A DNA stretch of 64,000 nt from Nisaea nitritireducens (lineage in GTDB: Bacteria; Pseudomonadota; Alphaproteobacteria; Thalassobaculales; Thalassobaculaceae), in the NCBI RefSeq assembly GCF_014904795.1, contig NZ_JACZFS010000024.1:1-64000 (forward strand), written 5' to 3'. Shown here in pieces: positions 54,381 to 63,654 of the stretch. The number at the start of each line of letters is the position of its first letter. The first letter of the stretch is position 1. The notes under the pieces were generated by a model. The model had not been told where the DNA came from. It saw only the letters and a list, made by a program, of their open reading frames with translations, and did not search any database. Both the position numbers and the translations under genes were made by a program.

Positions 54381-55099
54381 TGGAGAACGGCTTCAGCGAT
54401 ATCTGGGTCTACCTGTCAGCGAGCCCGCTGCTGCATCTGTTTCTGACCCTGCTTGCCTATCTTGGCGGGCAGAAACTCTATGAGCGGCTCGGCATGCACC
54501 CGCTGGTCAATCCGGTGCTGATCGCGGTCATTGTTCTGGTGGTGATCCTGATCGTGACCCGAACGCCTTATCTGGTTTATTTCGAAGGCGCGCAGTTTGT
54601 GCACTTCCTGCTTGGCCCGGCCACGGTCGCACTCGCCCTTCCGCTCTACCGGCAGGTCTCGCGGATCCGCAAAGCCGTGGTCCCGATCCTGCTCAGCGTG
54701 ATTTTCGGCTCCCTGGTCGCGACCGGCAGCGCCGTCGCCATCGCCTGGGCCTTCGGCGTCTCCGAGGCGACCCTGATCTCCATCGCACCGAAATCCGTGA
54801 CCACGCCGGTTGCCATGGGTATCAGCGAGAAACTTGGCGGACTGCCCTCGCTCACCGCCGTCTTCGTCATCCTGACCGGCATTCTCGGCGCCATGATCGG
54901 CCCGCTGGTGCTCGACCTGTTCCGCTTCAAGGACTGGGCGGCACGCGGTTTCGCCATCGGCATTGCAGCGCATGGCATCGGCACCGCCCGGGCCATGCAG
55001 GTCAGCGAGGTTGCCGGCGCCTTTTCCGGCCTCGCGATGGGTCTGAACGCGCTTGCCACCGCGATCCTGCTGCCCCTGCTCTGGCGACTGTTTTTCTAG
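54380..55099 (+). CDS. LrgB family protein
   Basis: A 239-residue integral membrane protein, partner of the LrgA-like protein. Contains YFEGAQFVHFLLGPATVALALPLY, SVTTPVAMGISEKLGG and IAAHGIGTARAMQ, the diagnostic LrgB/CidB motifs. Translationally coupled (TGATG). Some bacterial and plant LrgAB systems carry glycolate or pyruvate. Confidence 0.93.
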   Translation: MENGFSDIWVYLSASPLLHLFLTLLAYLGGQKLYERLGMHPLVNPVLIAVIVLVVILIVTRTPYLVYFEGAQFVHFLLGPATVALALPLYRQVSRIRKAVVPILLSVIFGSLVATGSAVAIAWAFGVSEATLISIAPKSVTTPVAMGISEKLGGLPSLTAVFVILTGILGAMIGPLVLDLFRFKDWAARGFAIGIAAHGIGTARAMQVSEVAGAFSGLAMGLNALATAILLPLLWRLFF

Positions 55100-55184
55100 A
55101 ATATCCCCCATGCGTCGCGCATCCCGGAAGGAGACGGCGCGTCGGGACAAGACATGATGTTTTTTAAAGCCTAGTGTCCGCCGC

Positions 55185-56186
55185 ATGACCGATACATCCG
55201 TGACAGCCATCAACCGCCCGACCTTCGGGATCGCCCTTATTCTGGTCGGAATGCTTGCGATCTCCATCAATGACATGCTGATCAAGGAACTCTCCGGCGG
55301 CTATCCATTACACCAGATGGTGTTTACCCGCTCGGCGATCGGCATCGCTTTCAGCCTGGTGATCGTGCAGTTCGAGGGCGGCTGGCACATTCTGAAAACC
55401 CAAAGACCGGGGCTGCACGCCCTGCGCGGCCTGCTTGTCGTGATTGCGAACATGTCCTTTTTCGCAGCCCTCGCGGTGCTGCCACTGGCAGACGCGACCG
55501 CGCTTTTCTTCGCCGCTCCTCTGTTCATCACCCTGCTGTCCATCCCGGTCCTGGGCGAAAAGGTCGGACCGTTCCGTCTCGGCGCCGTCCTCGTCGGCTT
55601 TATTGGCGTGGTGATCATGCAGCGCCCCTGGGCCAGTACGGACGATCTCGGGGTCAGTCGCCTGGTGCTCGTGCTGCCGGTGATCGCGGCCATAACCTAT
55701 GCCGGCATGCAGATCATGACCCGCAAGCTCGGCATGAGCAGCAAGCCGTCGGCGCTCGCGGTCTATATCCAGCTCATGTTCCTGGTTGTGGCAGGCCTGT
55801 TCTGGATCTTTGCCGGTGACGGGCGTTTCGCGGAAGGAAGCGACAACGAGAGCCTGATCTTCCTGCTCCGCGCCTGGGTCTGGCCGGAAGGTGTCGATTT
55901 ATGGCTTTTCGTCGGGCTCGGCTTCAACTCGGCCGCCGTCGCCTACTGCCTCTCTGCCGCCTATCGCGCCGCCGACGCGGCAACGATTGCGCCGTTCGAA
56001 TATACCGGCCTGCTGCTTGCCGTATTCTGGGGCTGGGCCATCTGGGGGTATCTGCCGGGTCTTGAAGTGATGATCGGCATCTTCCTGATCATGGCGTCCG
56101 GCCTGTTCGTCTTCCTGCGCGAGCGGCAGCGCAACCGCCCGATGGCGAGTGACCCGCCCGCCGGAACCGGGGCGACAAGGCGCTAG
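55185..56186 (+). CDS. DMT superfamily (EamA) transporter
   Basis: A 333-residue inner-membrane protein with ten predicted helices in two EamA repeats (about 15-150 and 165-310), typical of metabolite exporters. Ends in a basic, Pro/Gly-rich cytoplasmic tail. Weak ribosome-binding site. Substrate not evident. Confidence 0.88.
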   Translation: MTDTSVTAINRPTFGIALILVGMLAISINDMLIKELSGGYPLHQMVFTRSAIGIAFSLVIVQFEGGWHILKTQRPGLHALRGLLVVIANMSFFAALAVLPLADATALFFAAPLFITLLSIPVLGEKVGPFRLGAVLVGFIGVVIMQRPWASTDDLGVSRLVLVLPVIAAITYAGMQIMTRKLGMSSKPSALAVYIQLMFLVVAGLFWIFAGDGRFAEGSDNESLIFLLRAWVWPEGVDLWLFVGLGFNSAAVAYCLSAAYRAADAATIAPFEYTGLLLAVFWGWAIWGYLPGLEVMIGIFLIMASGLFVFLRERQRNRPMASDPPAGTGATRR

Positions 56187-56256
56187 GTCGCGATCTGATA
56201 ATCGCCCAGCCAGAGCCGGATTGCCGCGAGATTGCGAAGCGGCGGAACCAGACCTC

Positions 56257-57234
56257 TCACGGCCAAACGGGCGCGCCGTCCAGCCCTGCGACCTCCGGCA
56301 GGCCGCAGATCAGGTTCGCATTCTGCACCGCCTGCCCCGCCGCTCCCTTGCCGAGATTGTCGACCACACCCATCGCGATCACCAGGTTGCGCTCCGGATC
56401 GGCCGCATAGCTGACGAACGCAAGGTTCGAGCCGGTCGCCCATTTGGTCTGTGGCGGCTTGTCGGTCACGCGGACGAACGAACGCCCGTCATAGAAACTC
56501 CGGGCCGCATCCAGGCACGCGCTCGTAGTGGTACTACCGCGGCAGTACATGGTGACAAGGACGCCCCGGGTCATCGGCACCAGATGTGGCGTGAACACCA
56601 GCCCGGCAGCGCTGCCGCCACTCAGAAGCTCGATTGTCTTCTCCATCTCGGGCATGTGGACGTGCTTGAGCAGACCGTAGGGGATCAAGTTCTCGTTGCT
56701 CTCGGCATAGCCGAACTTGCTGTCGGAGCCGCCCCGGCCGGCACCGGAGATTCCGGTCTTGGCGTCGATTATGATGTTGCCGGGCTCGATCAGCTTATTG
56801 GCCAGCAGCGGCGCCAGCGCAGTAAGCGTCGCTGCGGGGAAACAGCCGGGGTTGGCAACGCGGGTCTGCCCCTCGACCTTCTCGGGCCAGACATCGGCCA
56901 GACCATAGGCCCAGCCCTCAACATGGCGATGGTCGCCACCAATATCGACGATCTTCACGTCGCCGGGAACCCGCGCCAGCGCGTCGGCCGAGGCGCCCGT
57001 GGGCAGCGACGCGAACAGCACATCGAGCTTCGGCAGATTTGCCGGATCCCACTTCTCGATCACCAGCCCGGCCAGCTTGGTCGGCACACCCGGAAAGCGC
57101 TCCACCAACCGGCTCCCGGCCGTGCTCTCGCCCGCGGCATAGACCAGCTCAAACGACGGATGCCCTGCGATCAGGCGCAACGCCTCGCCGCCGCCAAACC
57201 CGCTGATCCCGACAATGCCGACACGCATGCTCAT
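56257..57234 (-). CDS. argC: N-acetyl-gamma-glutamyl-phosphate reductase
   Basis: NADPH-dependent third step of arginine synthesis. The 325-residue protein starts with the Rossmann motif VGIVGISGFGGGE and has the catalytic Cys131 in VANPGCFPAATL, a His in the HVHMPEME segment and a conserved LVPMTRGVL core. Full length. Isolated from other arg genes in the window. Confidence 0.95.
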   Translation of the reverse strand: MSMRVGIVGISGFGGGEALRLIAGHPSFELVYAAGESTAGSRLVERFPGVPTKLAGLVIEKWDPANLPKLDVLFASLPTGASADALARVPGDVKIVDIGGDHRHVEGWAYGLADVWPEKVEGQTRVANPGCFPAATLTALAPLLANKLIEPGNIIIDAKTGISGAGRGGSDSKFGYAESNENLIPYGLLKHVHMPEMEKTIELLSGGSAAGLVFTPHLVPMTRGVLVTMYCRGSTTTSACLDAARSFYDGRSFVRVTDKPPQTKWATGSNLAFVSYAADPERNLVIAMGVVDNLGKGAAGQAVQNANLICGLPEVAGLDGAPVWP

Positions 57235-57501
57235 GGTGCTGTCCTGCTGCTGAAGTACTGCCGGATGGTTATAGCCGTGTTGTCATATGGGACAAGGAGG
57301 GAGTTGAAGAGATGCGTTGGATGGTTGCGTTGTCTGGATTGTATTCCGTCAAATGACTGAAGCGCACGACTGCTTTCGCCGTAAACCCGTTTCATCTCAG
57401 AGGGCGGGCTCTCCGCGAAATATGTTGGGATTTGTGGGGCTCAGGTTAGAAGATACTGCGAGACTGCAGACTAAGTGACGGTCGGCAGGAAACGCGCGCA
57501 C

Positions 57502-58098
57502 CTACTTCTCGGTTGACGGTTGGCCGCCGATAGCCGCAGCAATCAATCCTTCAGCTATCGTTTTTGCGGTACGGGCGGCCTCCGATATGCCACGGACATG
57601 AGCGGTGACGATCGCGCCTTCTTTTAGAAGGGCAAGTTGCTCGGCCAGCTCTGATGGATTTCGGGCGCCAGCATCAGCGCAAACCTTCGTCAGATAATCG
57701 ACAATACGCCGCTTATGCTCACTCGATATGCGGTGGGCTGGGTGCTCCTGATCGCCGAATTCACTTGAAGCGTTGATGAAGGCGCAGCCGGAGAAGCCAA
57801 GCCCCTTAAAGGCTCGCCCCCGGAACCAGATCTCGAGGGCGTCGAACATGGCGATCAGGCGCTCACGCGGATTGGATGAGACCTTCTCCATCTCACCCAT
57901 CAGCCAATTGCGGAACTGCTCGTCTCGCCGATTCAGAACCGCCAGGATCAGTTCGTCCTTCGACTTGAAATGCTTGTAGAGCGTCATCTTGGCCACTCCG
58001 GATTCGGCCAAGACCTTATCGATCCCGGTGGCGTGGAAGCCCTGGGTATAGAACAGTCGCAGGGCAGTATCGATCAGGTCATCGCGGCGCGAAGTCAC
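57502..58098 (-). CDS. TetR/AcrR family transcriptional regulator
   Basis: A 198-residue repressor. The GTG at 58098 has AAGGAG 8 nt upstream and is preferred to an upstream in-frame start. The HTH (about residues 5-50) ends KMTLYKHFKSKDELI; the C-terminal domain resembles the YcdC/NemR-type group. The divergent AhpD gene and two AGACAGGTCTGT elements make it the likely repressor of that cluster and of itself. Confidence 0.92.
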   Translation of the reverse strand: MTSRRDDLIDTALRLFYTQGFHATGIDKVLAESGVAKMTLYKHFKSKDELILAVLNRRDEQFRNWLMGEMEKVSSNPRERLIAMFDALEIWFRGRAFKGLGFSGCAFINASSEFGDQEHPAHRISSEHKRRIVDYLTKVCADAGARNPSELAEQLALLKEGAIVTAHVRGISEAARTAKTIAEGLIAAAIGGQPSTEK

Positions 58099-58133
58099 TA
58101 TGTTGGCTCCTTCCCAAAGCACAGCGCTTTATC

Positions 58134-58233
58134 AGACAGGTCTGTCTAATTTGAGCGCCTATGATCACCTCTGCAAGAGGTTCTAAGAATCTTCTCAAAA
58201 AAATTTATCTTGATAATAGACAGACAGGTCTGT
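58134..58233. promoter_or_regulatory. Two TetR operator-like sites in the divergent promoter
   Basis: AGACAG-GT-CTGTCT at 58134-58147 and AGACAGGTCTGT at 58222-58233 are copies of one interrupted palindrome, 88 bp apart, one close to each divergent gene. Their form recalls NemR/AcuR-type boxes (TAGAC...GTCTA). Most likely bound by the TetR protein at 57502-58098. Confidence 0.65.
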
Positions 58234-58286
58234 ATATCTCCAATCATCGAAACGACGCGCACTTGCGTATGTCCAAGGAGCCAATG

Positions 58287-58835
58287 ATGACCCGACTTCA
58301 GTTTCCCGCCTCGATCGACGGCGCCCCCGCCGCTGCACAGCCCTTCCTGCAAGGAGTGGAAAAGATGCTTGGCAGCGTTCCGAACCTCTTCCGCTTGACC
58401 GCTAACAGCCCGGCCTCCCTCGAAGGCTTTCTGGGCCTCAACGGTGCCCTTGCGAAAGGAGCGCTCAAGCCTCAGACGCGGGAGCGGATCGCGCTTGCCG
58501 TGGCCCAGATCAACGGCTGCGCCTATTGCCTCTCGGCCCATACCTATCTCGCCAAGAACCTCGCCAAACTCGATGATGCGGAGATCGCCGCAAACCGCGC
58601 AGGATCCTCCAGCGACCCCAAAGCCGATGCGGCAATTCGTTTCGCCGTGGCTCTGGTTAACCAGCGCGGTCATGTGAGCGACGACGACGTATCGGCTGTC
58701 CGAGCCGCGGGATACAGCGACGGCGAGCTCGTTGAAATCGTGGCGCATGTCGCCCTGAACACGCTGACCAACTACCTCAACGAAGCATTCAGCACGCCGA
58801 TCGACTTTCCGATCGTCGACGCAAACGCCGCCTGA
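58287..58835 (+). CDS. AhpD-like carboxymuconolactone decarboxylase family protein
   Basis: A 182-residue peroxidase-related protein. The ATG at 58287 has AAGGAG 6 nt upstream; upstream in-frame codons lie in the regulatory region. The redox centre is Cys78-x-x-Cys81 with His85 ([13 protein letters not shown]), as in AhpD, which reduces alkyl peroxides or recharges AhpC. First gene of a rightward cluster under a divergent TetR. Confidence 0.92.
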   Translation: MTRLQFPASIDGAPAAAQPFLQGVEKMLGSVPNLFRLTANSPASLEGFLGLNGALAKGALKPQTRERIALAVAQINGCAYCLSAHTYLAKNLAKLDDAEIAANRAGSSSDPKADAAIRFAVALVNQRGHVSDDDVSAVRAAGYSDGELVEIVAHVALNTLTNYLNEAFSTPIDFPIVDANAA

Positions 58836-58872
58836 CGGAACATCTTTTTCAGCCAGTAACAGGAGGCAATCA

Positions 58873-59337
58873 ATGAGCCGCCCACCCTTTCCCCCATTCA
58901 ACGAGGAGACGGCCGCATTAAAGGTGCGGAAGGCCGAAGATGCCTGGAACGGCCAATCTCCAGAGCAAGTGGCGCTTGCCTATACGCCAGATAGCCGATG
59001 GCGAAACCGGGCGGAGACCTTCGAGGGGCGTGACAGAATTGTAGAGTTCCTGACTCGGAAATGGTCGCGCGAGTTGGACTACCGTCTCATCAAGGAATTG
59101 TGGGCGTTTCGAGACAACCGCATCGCGGTCCGCTTCGCCTACGAGTATCGCGACGACAGTGGTTTCTGGTTCCGGGCCTATGGCAATGAGAACTGGGAGT
59201 TCGCACCCGATGGACTGATGCGGCAACGGATCGCATCCATCAATGAGCTGCCGATCAGCGAGTCCCAGCGGCTATTCAGGTGGCGGCAAGGGCCACGACC
59301 CCAAGACCACGCCGGGCTCTCGACACTGAGACTCTAG
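58873..59337 (+). CDS. DUF1348 (NTF2-like) family protein
   Basis: A 154-residue nuclear-transport-factor-2-like protein. [38 protein letters not shown] and the [18 protein letters not shown] segment are diagnostic of DUF1348, whose members often accompany oxidative-stress or reactive-electrophile genes; activity unknown. AGGAGG lies 6 nt before the ATG. 37 bp after the AhpD-like gene. Confidence 0.92.
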   Translation: MSRPPFPPFNEETAALKVRKAEDAWNGQSPEQVALAYTPDSRWRNRAETFEGRDRIVEFLTRKWSRELDYRLIKELWAFRDNRIAVRFAYEYRDDSGFWFRAYGNENWEFAPDGLMRQRIASINELPISESQRLFRWRQGPRPQDHAGLSTLRL

Positions 59338-59517
59338 CCAAGACTTCAGATCCGGCCGCGTAGCAGCGGCCTACCAGAAATATCGATCTCCCAATCCGCC
59401 GCGGACGAACCTCGCCCGCGAACGGGATGGGTTTGTCCGGCGACAACCGCCGGTTTCTTCAGCCGGCCGGTGCGGTGTGCTGCCTCCCTGGCCAGATCAC
59501 AAACAAGGAGTTCAGAT

Positions 59518-60372
59518 ATGAACAGCAAGCACGATCACAACTGTGGCTGCGACATCACCCATGAACATGTCGATTTGGCACGTCGCCGTCTGTTGGCCGG
59601 CGCCGCAGGAGCTACTGTTGTCGGTGCCGTCGGTGCCAGCAGCACCGCATTGGCAGCCACCGAGCAGGCACGCGCCACCTACGCCGATCCGGAGAATCCA
59701 GGCCTACCCCAGATCGATATGACGATCGAACCAGGTCGAACCGCCCTTGTCGTGACGGACCCTCAGGTCGATTTCCTCTCGGAAAAAGGCGTCACCTGGG
59801 GGGTCGTCGGCGAAAGCGTCACCGAACAGGGAACGGTCGATAACATCGAGCGCCTGTTCATCGCCGCAAAGTCAGCCGGCATACCGGTTTTCATCTCTCC
59901 TCACTACTACTACCCGCATGATCACAAGTGGCAATTCGAAGGCACGCTGGAAAAGACCATGCACTCGATCGGGATGTTTGACCGGCTCGGCCCGCTGAAC
60001 CTGGAAAACTTCGAAGGATCCGGCGCCGACTGGATGCCCCAGTACAAGAAGTACATCGAAGATGGCGAGACAATTGTCTGCTCGCCGCACAAGGTTTATA
60101 GCCCGGCGCAGAACGACCTCAATCTTCAGCTTCGCAAGCGCCGGATCGACAAGGTGATCCTCGCCGGCATGTCGGCGAACCTCTGCACCCAAGCGCATCT
60201 CTACGACCTTCTTGAACTCGGCTACGAAGTCGCCGTCGTCCGCGATGCGACAGCGGGCGCAAAAGTTCCGGAAGGAGACGGCTACCTCGCCGCCATCATC
60301 AACTTCCGAATGGTGGCGAATGCTGTCTGGTGGACGGATGACGCCGTCAAGCGGATGACCAACGGCAGCTAA
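59518..60372 (+). CDS. Tat-exported isochorismatase-family cysteine hydrolase
   Basis: A 284-residue hydrolase with the isochorismatase fold and its catalytic triad: Asp81 (VVTDPQVDF), Lys192 and Cys223 (GMSANLCTQ). A twin-arginine signal ARRRLLAGAAGA (21-32) follows a His/Cys-rich N-terminus (KHDHNCGCDITHEH). The ATG at 59518 has AAGGAG 7 nt upstream. Periplasmic isochorismatase-fold enzymes are unusual; substrate unknown. Confidence 0.88.
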   Translation: MNSKHDHNCGCDITHEHVDLARRRLLAGAAGATVVGAVGASSTALAATEQARATYADPENPGLPQIDMTIEPGRTALVVTDPQVDFLSEKGVTWGVVGESVTEQGTVDNIERLFIAAKSAGIPVFISPHYYYPHDHKWQFEGTLEKTMHSIGMFDRLGPLNLENFEGSGADWMPQYKKYIEDGETIVCSPHKVYSPAQNDLNLQLRKRRIDKVILAGMSANLCTQAHLYDLLELGYEVAVVRDATAGAKVPEGDGYLAAIINFRMVANAVWWTDDAVKRMTNGS

Positions 60373-60380
60373 ACCACGCT

Positions 60381-60403
60381 GGCGCCGATCCTTCCCCGGC
60401 GCC
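60381..60403 (+). terminator. GC-rich hairpin between hydrolase and YHS genes
   Basis: GGCGCCG (60381-60387) pairs with CGGCGCC (60397-60403), 9-nt loop, no T run. Perhaps a processing or attenuating hairpin rather than a full terminator. Confidence 0.4.
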
Positions 60404-60456
60404 GGCCCTTCCCCTGCACAAGCACTTCCAAAACGATCACAAGAAGGAACAGTAAG

Positions 60457-60957
60457 ATGATTCGGAGACAAACGGTCCTGACCTACGCCACAGCCGCACT
60501 AATCTTCTATGGCCTGGCACTCTACGCGTCAGCGGCGTATGCGGCTGACGAATACAACGTCTCGAACGGCCTGACGCTGACCGGCAACCCGCTCGGTGTC
60601 CACGGCATCGATCCAACGTCCCTATTCGGCGGAGAGGCAGCGAGACTCGGTTCCGCCGATTTCACGGCCGCGCATGACGGCGTCGACTACTACTTCGCCT
60701 CGGCCAAAACACGAGATCGTTTCAAGAGCGATCCGCAGGCCTTTCTGCCGCAGTACGGGGGCTTTTGTGCACTTGGCGTGTCGCTCGGCAAAAAGCTGGA
60801 CGGAGACGTCCGCTATGCCGACATCGTCGACGGCAAGCTCTATCTGTTCGTCAACGAGGCGATTTTCCAAAAGTACCTCGAAAACAAAGAGGCGGTCCTG
60901 GTCGGAGCCAAGGAGACCTGGCCAAAGATCCGTACCGCTGCGGTAGACACGCTTTAG
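60457..60957 (+). CDS. Exported YHS domain-containing protein
   Basis: A 166-residue protein with an N-terminal signal peptide or anchor (about 1-29, AAYAA cleavage) and a YHS-type metal-binding domain: DGVDYYFASAKTRDRFKSDPQAFLPQYGGFCALGVSLGKKLDGD. YHS domains occur in copper and iron handling proteins and in transcription factors. AAGGAACAG upstream. Last gene of the TetR-linked cluster; a role in redox or metal stress is inferred. Confidence 0.87.
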   Translation: MIRRQTVLTYATAALIFYGLALYASAAYAADEYNVSNGLTLTGNPLGVHGIDPTSLFGGEAARLGSADFTAAHDGVDYYFASAKTRDRFKSDPQAFLPQYGGFCALGVSLGKKLDGDVRYADIVDGKLYLFVNEAIFQKYLENKEAVLVGAKETWPKIRTAAVDTL

Positions 60958-61117
60958 GTCGAGAAGCTGGCAGCTCAAGTCGGAGCCACCGGGATCTACC
61001 CAATCGAATGTATGTTGGTGGATCCCTTGCCGGCTGCTCCTACGCAGACTGCGCCTGAAGCCTTTGCTACCTAGATTACGGGATGAGGCACCGGACCGGT
61101 TCTAGGCCCTATTGGCT

Positions 61118-62050
61118 TCATTGACAGGGAGACAACAAATCCACTGTCCGGACCGGCGGGATTGGCCAGAGGTCGGCGCCCGGTTGCTCGACCCAGTGCT
61201 GATGATTCAGCACTTGCCCGGCCCGACGTGCTTCGGTCACCAGGTCGAGATTGATTTCGGCAAAGAGCAGCATGTCCTCGTCGAACCTGCCTTCGGCGAC
61301 AATGCCCGTCTCCGGAAAGCCGATATCGGGCGGGCCGTAGACGCCGGCGACGCCGCGATTGATATCGACGGATGGTGACCAGGGCGCCTTGCCGACGGTC
61401 GGGCTGACGACAGCGTAACACTGGCTTTCCAGCGCCCGGGCCATGGCGCCGACACGGACCCGGCCATGTCCGCGCAAGGTGTCCGTGCAGCTCGGGATCA
61501 GGATCAGCTCCGCCCCGGCCTCGACCATGGTGCGGACCAGCAGCGGGAATTCGCAGTCGTAACAGATGGCAACGCCGATGCAGCCGAGATCGGTCTCGAA
61601 TACCGACAGCCCGTCACCGCCGCCAATCGCCCATTCCTCCCGCTCGAAGCGGGTCATGATGATCTTGTCCTGATGCCCGTAGCGTCTGTTCGGCGCGAAC
61701 AGACGCGCCCGGTTCACCGGCAACTCCCGGCCCGGTACCCGTACCGGCAGGGACGCGGCCAGAATATGCAGGCCATGCGTTGCCGCGAGTTCCTGATGCA
61801 GGGCGTCCACCTTCGGGGCCAGTTCATCCAGCGCATCGATCTGTCCCTGCAGGTCCGCTTCCACCGCCTCGCCGCAGATCGAGGCCAGTTCCATCGCGCC
61901 ATATTCCGGGAACATCAGCAGAGACGCTCCGCCACGCGCGGCTTCTTCCGCCTTCGCGGTGATGCGCCCGGCATAGTCATCGAAACTCTTTGGCCGGCCG
62001 ATACCATATTGGGCGGAGGCGACCGTGAACTTTCGCACCCTGCTCATCAA
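61118..62050 (-). CDS. Carbon-nitrogen hydrolase (nitrilase superfamily)
   Basis: Amide/nitrile hydrolase fold. The 310-residue protein has the catalytic triad Glu49 (FPEYGAMEL), Lys129 (HQDKIIMTR) and Cys163 (ICYDCEFP). No signal peptide. Third gene of a tight run: its start overlaps the GNAT stop by 4 bp. Substrate not evident; omega-amidase or amidase-like activity possible. Confidence 0.92.
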   Translation of the reverse strand: MMSRVRKFTVASAQYGIGRPKSFDDYAGRITAKAEEAARGGASLLMFPEYGAMELASICGEAVEADLQGQIDALDELAPKVDALHQELAATHGLHILAASLPVRVPGRELPVNRARLFAPNRRYGHQDKIIMTRFEREEWAIGGGDGLSVFETDLGCIGVAICYDCEFPLLVRTMVEAGAELILIPSCTDTLRGHGRVRVGAMARALESQCYAVVSPTVGKAPWSPSVDINRGVAGVYGPPDIGFPETGIVAEGRFDEDMLLFAEINLDLVTEARRAGQVLNHQHWVEQPGADLWPIPPVRTVDLLSPCQ

Positions 62051-62643
62051 AGCTCCCGGACCCAGAATTGCATCGGCTTTTCGCTCTGTTCTTCCTGATC
62101 CAGGTCTTTCCAGCTGAAGCCCGTCGTCAGGCCCTCGATGCGCCGGTAGCCGAGCCGCTCCCAGACCGCCTCCACCGGGCGGGCCGCGTGGTCCCGGAGC
62201 GGGTGATCGGCGGGCCGAACGACGCCGCAGAACGTCTCCCAGCGAAATCCGCCCAGACGCCTCGCATGCTCACGGCGGCGTTCCAGGAACTCCCGGTAGA
62301 GGCCACGGCCGCGATATTCCGGCAGCGTCACCGTTTCCGCGCCGTAGAAGACTTCGGCCGGATCGAAACCGTATTCACTGAAAGGGCCGATCAGCTCCTC
62401 ATGCTCGGACAGCAGCGGCATCCCCGTGGAGACACCGATAACGGCAGCGCCGTCCTTCGCGGCGACGATGATCGCCCCCTCGGCTTCTGAAAGCTTGGCG
62501 ATGTACCAGCGCTCGAATTCAAGCGTTCCGTCATAGAGGTAAGGCCATTCCCGAAACACGGCGATGCGCAGCGCCGCGACCTGCTCGACCGCTTCCGTGA
62601 AGCCCGGGCTTTCGGGGGTCAGAACGGAAAGCACTACACTCAT
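62047..62643 (-). CDS. GNAT family N-acetyltransferase
   Basis: A 198-residue acetyltransferase with the core ETVTLPEYRGRGLYREFLERRREHAR, whose RGRGLY is the acetyl-CoA pyrophosphate loop. Flanked by and overlapping an SnoaL-like gene upstream and a nitrilase downstream, both with 4-bp ATGA junctions, so all three are made together; the acetyl acceptor is unknown. Confidence 0.87.
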   Translation of the reverse strand: MSVVLSVLTPESPGFTEAVEQVAALRIAVFREWPYLYDGTLEFERWYIAKLSEAEGAIIVAAKDGAAVIGVSTGMPLLSEHEELIGPFSEYGFDPAEVFYGAETVTLPEYRGRGLYREFLERRREHARRLGGFRWETFCGVVRPADHPLRDHAARPVEAVWERLGYRRIEGLTTGFSWKDLDQEEQSEKPMQFWVREL

Positions 62644-63068
62644 GCCCCGGTCCCAGCCACCTGCGCGATCCAGTCCTCAAGATTATAGTAAGTGGTCACT
62701 CGCGAGATCTTGCCGTCACTGATATCGAGGAAAGTACCGCCGGGCAGCCTGTAGGTCTGGCCGTTTGCGGCCGGCAGCCCCTCGTCATCCGCCAGATAGG
62801 TGCCGCTGACCGTGAATTCGGCCGCCGCCCTGCTGCCGTCGTCCGAGGCCATAATGACAATGTCCGATAGCTGCTCCCGATAGCAGCGGGACATGTGGGC
62901 ACAGAATTCCGCGAACAGAGCCTTGCCCTCCCGGCGCGGGCCCTGGTTGACGTCATGCGCGACATCGTCAGAGAGGCAGGCCAGCATTCCCGGCACGTCG
63001 CCGGCATTGAAGGCATCGTAGTAACGCAGTACCAGCGCTTTGGCGGCGGATTGACTGTTGGCGGACAT
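62640..63068 (-). CDS. SnoaL-like (NTF2-fold) protein
   Basis: A 142-residue alpha+beta-barrel protein: LRYYDAFNAGDVPGMLACLSDDVAHDVNQGPRREG at the start, then the GTFLDISDGKISRVTTYYNLEDW end, both standard for the SnoaL/ketosteroid-isomerase-like group. First gene of the trio with a GNAT and a nitrilase; the fold suggests a small-molecule isomerase or hydrolase but no function can be named. Confidence 0.88.
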   Translation of the reverse strand: MSANSQSAAKALVLRYYDAFNAGDVPGMLACLSDDVAHDVNQGPRREGKALFAEFCAHMSRCYREQLSDIVIMASDDGSRAAAEFTVSGTYLADDEGLPAANGQTYRLPGGTFLDISDGKISRVTTYYNLEDWIAQVAGTGA

Positions 63069-63224
63069 GGCGGTGACCTCGGGCTTTCAATGGAGGATGT
63101 GCAGCGATCCGGCCCAAGGTATGCCGCCGTCCGCCTTCTGAATCAATGCCGCCCACTCTAGGAAAGCACGGCCCGGCACTATCCCCCGGGACCGACACTA
63201 TTTTCGCAACGGTGACGCCGCCGC

Positions 63225-63253
63225 TTGACCGCCCCTCTCCCCGGCTCTATCTG
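63225..63253 (+). promoter_or_regulatory. Promoter of rnpB
   Basis: -35 TTGACC (63225-63230), 17-bp spacer and -10 TATCTG (63248-63253), placing the start of transcription near 63260, exactly where the RNase P P1 helix begins. Confidence 0.65.
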
Positions 63254-63259
63254 TTGCGC

Positions 63260-63654
<395 letters not shown>

